Assembly: GCF_027887165.1 (NCBI RefSeq)
Contig: NC_077233.1
Coordinates: 229,176,872-229,240,871, forward strand
Direction of reading: 5' to 3'
Origin: Monodelphis domestica
Lineage: Eukaryota; Chordata; Mammalia; Didelphimorphia; Didelphidae
DNA length: 64,000 nt
In this document: positions 59,326 through 64,000 of the stretch, one piece after another
Position numbering within the stretch: position 1 is the first letter of the stretch
How the letters are laid out: each line of letters begins with the position of its first letter
Notes under the pieces: model-generated
Database searches by the model: none
The model's input: only the letters and a program-made list of their open reading frames with translations
Told to the model about the DNA's origin: nothing
Made by a program: the position numbers and the translations under genes

Positions 59326-59480
59326 GATGGGAGGTTCTGGGTTTAAATCTGGCTCAGACAGTTCCTAGCTGTGGGACCCTGGGCAAGTTGTTTAACTCCA
59401 ATTACCTTGCCCTTACTTCTCTTCTGCCTTAGAACCAACACTTAGTATGGATTCTAAAATAGAAGGTAAAGGTTTTAAAG
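59326..59480 (+). mobile_element. Marsupial SINE, 5'-truncated
   Basis: 'gtctagagatgggaggttct', 'gggaccctgggcaagttgtt', 'agaaccaacacttagtatgg'. Confidence 0.85.
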
Positions 59481-59859
59481 AAATTACTGAGTGCTTTATG
59501 TGATCCTACATGTATAACCCAGATTAAATTGTTTATCAGCTCCAGGAGGAGGTAGGAAAGAAGGGAGGGGGACAATATGGATCATATAACTTTGGAAATT
59601 TCTAATTAAAAAAAAATGAAAGAATGGTGCCAAAGACTAGGCATGAAGATAGGCCAGGTTTCAAAAAATGGGAATAATGTGGCATCTTCAAATGATCAGC
59701 TAATTCTAGGTAAAATTGTAGATTATTATCATAACAGAAAAATAATATATTAATATTGCATGTGATATATTATACTAATGATATAGATATGTAACAATAC
59801 ATAATTACATTATGAATCATTATTCTTAGAATTTATTTATTTTTTGTTTATTTATTTAT

Positions 59860-59998
59860 TTAAAAACCATTACCTTCTGTCTTAGAATCAATACTGTGTA
59901 TTGGTTCTAAGGTAGAAGAGCCATAAAGGCTAAGTAATGGGGGTTAAGTGACTTGCCCAGGGTCACACATCTGGGAAGTGTCCAAGGTTAGATTTGAT
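59860..59998 (-). mobile_element. Marsupial SINE, antisense, truncated
   Basis: 'aaccattaccttctgtctta', 'gacttgcccagggtcacaca'; stops before the tRNA-like head. Confidence 0.85.
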
Positions 59999-60004
59999 GC
60001 CCCT

Positions 60005-60695
60005 TATTCTTAGATTTAAAAAAGATTTTTTTTTAATTACTGAGGATTTTAAAAAGCTTTTGTTTATCTAGGTCACTGATCCCTGCTATATTAGATACAA
60101 ACTGATAGATTTCTAAAACAGTAATTCATTAAAAATAACAATAAAGGGGGCAGCTGGATAGCTCAGTGGATTGAGAGCCAGGCCTAGAGACTGGAGGTCC
60201 TGGGTTCAAATCTGGCCTCAGACACTTCCCAGATGTGTGACCCTGGGCAAGTCACTTGACCCCCCATGGCCTAGCTCTTACCACTCTTCTACCTTGGAAC
60301 CAATACACAGTATTGATTCCAAGACGGAAGGTAAGGGTTTTTATAAAAAAAAAAACAATAAACCATTACATATCAACATAAGTAACATTTTAATGCAAAA
60401 TAACTATTTTCCAAAACAAAAAAAAATAGTGAGAAGAGTGGGACTGTTTTACATATTTTTTTGCAAATCTTTTAGATCTAGTTTAATAGAAAACAGCTGA
60501 ATTCTCAAGCTGCTTCTGTATTCAATCTGCTGGGTTTGGGAAGAAAATCCATCCGTATGCATATATGTAGATAGAAAAGGAGTAGTATCTTAAGAGGCAA
60601 ATAGCATTTTAGTATTATTATAATAGTTTCAACTTCATGGTCTTCTTGGGGCCTCAGACCTCAGACCTCAGACCACAGTTTGAGAATTGCTGATT
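60005..60695 (+). mobile_element. hAT-Charlie-type transposon, split by SINE
   Basis: 'attactgaggattttaaaaa', 'gcaaatcttttagatctagt', 'tctgtattcaatctgctggg' and a terminal 'agaccacagtttgagaattg' in the order of an old mammalian Charlie element. Includes a triple 'ctcagac' at 60654-60675. No transposase ORF. Confidence 0.65.
60146..60345 (+). mobile_element. Marsupial SINE, sense, well preserved
   Basis: 'gggggcagctggatagctca' start, 'tgtgaccctgggcaagtcac' core, 'caagacggaaggtaagggtt' and poly(A). Flanked by A-rich 'acaataaa' copies. Confidence 0.92.
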
Positions 60696-60839
60696 TACAA
60701 TACACCATAGCTGCCTCAAAATCATTGACACAAATATGTAAATACAAAATAATTTGAAGAGTAACTACTGAGAGGATCATAACAGGCTTTCTCAAGAAAA
60801 AAAGGGGTTCTGCACTCACCAACACTGCACCATGGAACA

Positions 60840-61620
60840 ACCAGGCAGTATACTTTCCAGGGCTGTCCAAATAGATGATGAGGCTGATGTATGCATTGCC
60901 AGAACTAGCTCAGTGTTTGGGGGGCTCTAAAGGAAAGCATGGGACAGAGAGGTATTAGGCTGCCTACCAAACCGAAGGTCTCTAGAGCCATTCTGTCCTC
61001 ATTGCTGTATGCCTATGAAACCTGGACAGTCTACCAGTGCCATGCAAGGAAATTTAATCACTTCTATTCGAATTGTTTCAGGAAGAGTCTGAAGATCACC
61101 TAGCAAGATAAGGGGCTGAACTCTTGAGATCCTTTCTGAAACTAAATTATCAAGCATTTAGACTGTTCTGTCGAGTGCAACCCTAATGGGCTGGCTAAAT
61201 TGTTTGAATGCCAAACACACATTTACCTAAAAGATTATTTTATGGAGAACTGACATGAGGCAAGCACACAGGAGAGGTCAGAAGAAGCAATACAAGGACA
61301 CTCTCAAGATCTCTCTGATGAACTTTGATATCAATTGTGAGACATGGAAGACACTGGCATAGGACAATCCAGCATGGCATGCCTGTATCAAGGAAGGTGC
61401 TATGTTCTATGAATTGCAGTAGCTCAGAAGAAACATGAAATGTGCAAATCAAGAAACATCCCAATCAAATTTTCATAAAGATTATTTGTGTCCAATGTGT
61501 AGTAGAGCCTCTGAGCTCACTCATATTGCTCTGATCAGCCCCAGTAAGACATATTGGACATTGTCATAGTGACATCATTTTGCTCCTGTTCAAGTATGAA
61601 AGATCACAACGACCACCAAC
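60840..61620 (+). pseudogene. Non-LTR retrotransposon relic, reverse-transcriptase C-terminus
   Basis: Reading across several frames the plus strand shows 'YETWT' (61016-61030), 'CRVQP..WAG', 'PKRLFYGELT', a 'DMEDTG..' block and a terminal 'VQCVVEP'-like zinc-finger remnant. The order is that of the C-terminal part of the LINE proteins whose polymerase is followed by a basic linker and a Cys/His finger. Many stops; dead. The precise LINE clade (RTE-X, CR1-like or other) is not decided. Confidence 0.6.
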
Positions 61621-63285
61621 AGACTTTCTGAAGGAAGTAACATGAACTGAGCTCTGATGAAAGGTATGGATTCTAAGAAGTAGGGGTGGAGAAGGAAGGA
61701 ATGAATGAATGCATTTCAAACAATGGGGACAGCCTTTGCAAAATCAAGAAATGGGCATTGGTAGTTGTTTTGGACTGTAGAATAAATAAAAAAGTAATGT
61801 TAAAAAATGGCATAAAAGTAGGTCTGAGCCAAGTGATGGATAATGTAAACTCCTTGAAGGCAGGGACAGTTTTGGTTTTGTAACTGAATCTTCTATGCCG
61901 ACGGCAGTGCTTGGCAAATTGAATTTTGAATATTGAATTAACTGAATGGGATCAGGGGCTCCAAATGCCAAACTTAAAATGAGAAGTTGCCAACAGGAAA
62001 ACAAGGATAACAATAATCATCTGCATACTACCACAAAGATGGATATATTGTCAAAGAGCACAATATGCAAAAATGCCTACCCTTTTTTAATGAGGCAGTA
62101 TTCATCAAATGATACATAACCAATGCAAATAATTGCCAAAGACCAGATTACCCTCAAGTAAGGATGTTGTGCGGCTGTTCTGTATGGGAAGCATATGAGT
62201 AATCAGGATCATTGCTAGTAGCATCTTATTATGCAAACTGCTACAAGTTAATTGGTTAATAAATATCAAATGTTCAAGATAAGTTGGGGGAGAAAGAAAA
62301 GTGTGTCCTAGTTGAAACAATATCTTCTTTAATAAAATAATAAACGACATCAGGAAAAAAAGAACAACAGAACACTCAAAGACACCATACAGAAAAAGAA
62401 TACTGAAATTAGCTGGGTTTATTATTATCAAACAATTTAAAAAACGATAACCTAGAAAAAGTGACATTTTAAAAGTCATATTTTAGAATTAAGTTACACT
62501 TCCTTTATAAATCAGAACAATTTCTCCAAATAATATTAATTTTCATAATACAGAAATTAATTTATTTCTTTTAAAGACCAGTACTGGCAAAGCAGAAGGC
62601 ACATAATTCCACATTACATATCCTCTTTTAAAAATCTCAAGAAATTTCCTACCAAAAGGAATTTTTTCCTAAGAAAATTCTGATCTCTGTGTACAATTAT
62701 AGAGCATATAAAATATGCAGAGCTGGAATTATTTCATATTTCCTGAGTAGCTCCAGGAACAAAACAAACATGGTCTCTTCCTAATAAGTTATTCAATGTA
62801 AACAAAAAACATCAATATCTTATACAATAAATATATAAGTGTAAGGCACTCTCCTCTTTCTCTGGTAAGACTTCTTAAGAAATAATAAATAGCTATCAGG
62901 TTAATGTAATCTCATTTGACTACTATTCCACAGTACTTCAGATTCATTAAGTTTATTCTGCTGAGTTTATATTATTCAAGTAATAATAACAATTCACATT
63001 CATGTAATCATTTATAGTTTATAATGTGCTTCTCTTCAAAATAACCTTAAATTGAGTAGGTGTACATTTTTAAAACCTTTGGAGAAAATATAGAGCAAAC
63101 TTCATTTACATTCAGAAAAAAAATAGATAAAAGAGCCACTAATGATGCTACTCTAGTAAAATCTTCATTCAAAGCCTATAGCATCAATGTAAGGGGGAAA
63201 GGGTCTATGAATGGTAGGCAGGTCCATGCCACAATAGGAATACCCCAGATGAGTCATCCAAAAACTATATACCAAATAAGATAGG
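61621..63285. other. Unassigned intergenic sequence
   Basis: An L2-like 3' end ('gtaaactccttgaaggcagg', 'gacggcagtgcttggcaaat') is at 61845-61920. A 124-codon minus-strand frame (62105-62479) is hydrophobic and motif-free. Otherwise AT-rich. Confidence 0.5.
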
Positions 63286-63287
63286 CA

Positions 63288-63478
63288 TAAATTTTTTTAA
63301 GCCTTAGAATCAATATTGTGAATTGGTTCTGAGGCAGAAGAGCAGTAAGAGCTAGGCAACAGGGATTAAGTGACTTATCTATGGCCACACAGCTAGGCAG
63401 TGTCTGAGGCCAAATTTGAACCTAGGACCTCCTGTCTCAAGGCCTGGCTTTCACTCCGCTAAGCCTTCTAGCTGCCCT
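63288..63478 (-). mobile_element. Marsupial SINE, antisense
   Basis: 'agccttagaatcaatattgt', 'taagtgacttatctatggcc', 'ctaagccttctagctgccct'. Confidence 0.88.
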
Positions 63479-64000
63479 TTGGGCACAATTTTTGAAAACG
63501 ATAATTTCGACTAAGTAAAGTTTGATCCTTAATTCCTCATTTCAAAGGTAAAATGGAAGACATGAGTCCATTTGGAGGAAAGTGAGATCACTATCTCCAT
63601 TTTTAGTCATGATAATGGAGAAAAGTCTAGCTGGTTTCATAGATTCTGATTTAAAGGTAAATTCAAACTAAAAAAAATGCAAGTACCCCTGTTTTTGGAT
63701 ATCATCTTTCTCCTCAATTCTGAAACACTGATGGGCCACATTCAAATCTGAGAACCACATGATTCTCTCATCCTTATCCCAAAACTTCCAAAGGTTCACC
63801 AGCTAACTAAAAGACTTCCTGAGAGTAGTACAATAATGTTTTCCAACAAATCCAAATGCTTACATGGGCTTCGTCCCCACTTGAAGAATCAATCAATTCC
63901 TAAAAATCAGTTCAGAAAAGTATGGTGTATCCAAGAATCTGGAAGAAATGTATATAGCCAGGTATATTCTAGGGCCACCCACTCACACCCAGAGAATTCA
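63479..64000. other. Unassigned intergenic sequence
   Basis: No repeat or coding sequence that I can support. Confidence 0.5.

Noticed and set aside
54595..60695. One Charlie transposon split by a 5-kb ERV insertion
   Set aside because: The 54.6-kb fragment and the 60-kb copy overlap in the same part of the element, so they are two separate copies.
62105..62479. 124-codon hydrophobic minus-strand ORF
   Set aside because: AT-rich chance frame; no domain, promoter or neighbouring gene.

Overview
The window is nuclear DNA from a mammal and looks marsupial (opossum-like). It is AT-rich and intron- and repeat-dominated. It carries many copies of the tRNA-derived 'ggcagctaggtggctcag' SINE that I associate with marsupial genomes, L1 fragments with a non-eutherian 3' end, old MIR/L2 relics, hAT transposons and class I (gammaretrovirus-like) endogenous retroviruses. 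The species cannot be fixed from the sequence alone.

The only functional gene I can support is METTL9 (DREV), a protein-histidine N-methyltransferase, on the minus strand. Its CpG-island promoter and first exon lie near 29.5-30.5 kb, exon 2 is at 10161-10351 and exon 3, with the SAM-binding motif, is at 2043-2252. The splice sites are canonical and the codon phases join cleanly. The remaining exons lie beyond the left edge. Intron 1 is about 19.2 kb and intron 2 about 7.9 kb; both are filled with L1, SINE, L2, MIR and hAT copies, several nested with readable target-site duplications.

Right of the promoter (30.5-64 kb) I see no intact gene. The order is: a decayed but near full-length L1 (31.2-37.5 kb), a fresh-looking inverted duplication (38.8-39.0 kb), a decayed orphan coding sequence of unknown family (41.0-41.6 kb) between two related LTR-like repeats, a defective ERV pol on the minus strand (45.6-47.8 kb), a 5'-truncated L1 (49.2-49.9 kb), a second related ERV on the plus strand (54.7-59.3 kb) whose integrase is split by an unclassified 579-bp insertion, and a relic of another non-LTR retrotransposon (60.8-61.6 kb).

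Most interesting items: a 5'-complete but 3'-truncated L1 with target-site duplication; a 124-bp templated duplication; an ~80-bp perfect-looking inverted duplication; nested head-to-head SINEs that would fold into dsRNA in the METTL9 pre-mRNA; a strong-context uORF over a repeat in the METTL9 leader; an exon-like open segment in intron 1; the orphan ORF; and the unclassified insert in the ERV integrase. I did not find a convincing new multi-gene system.
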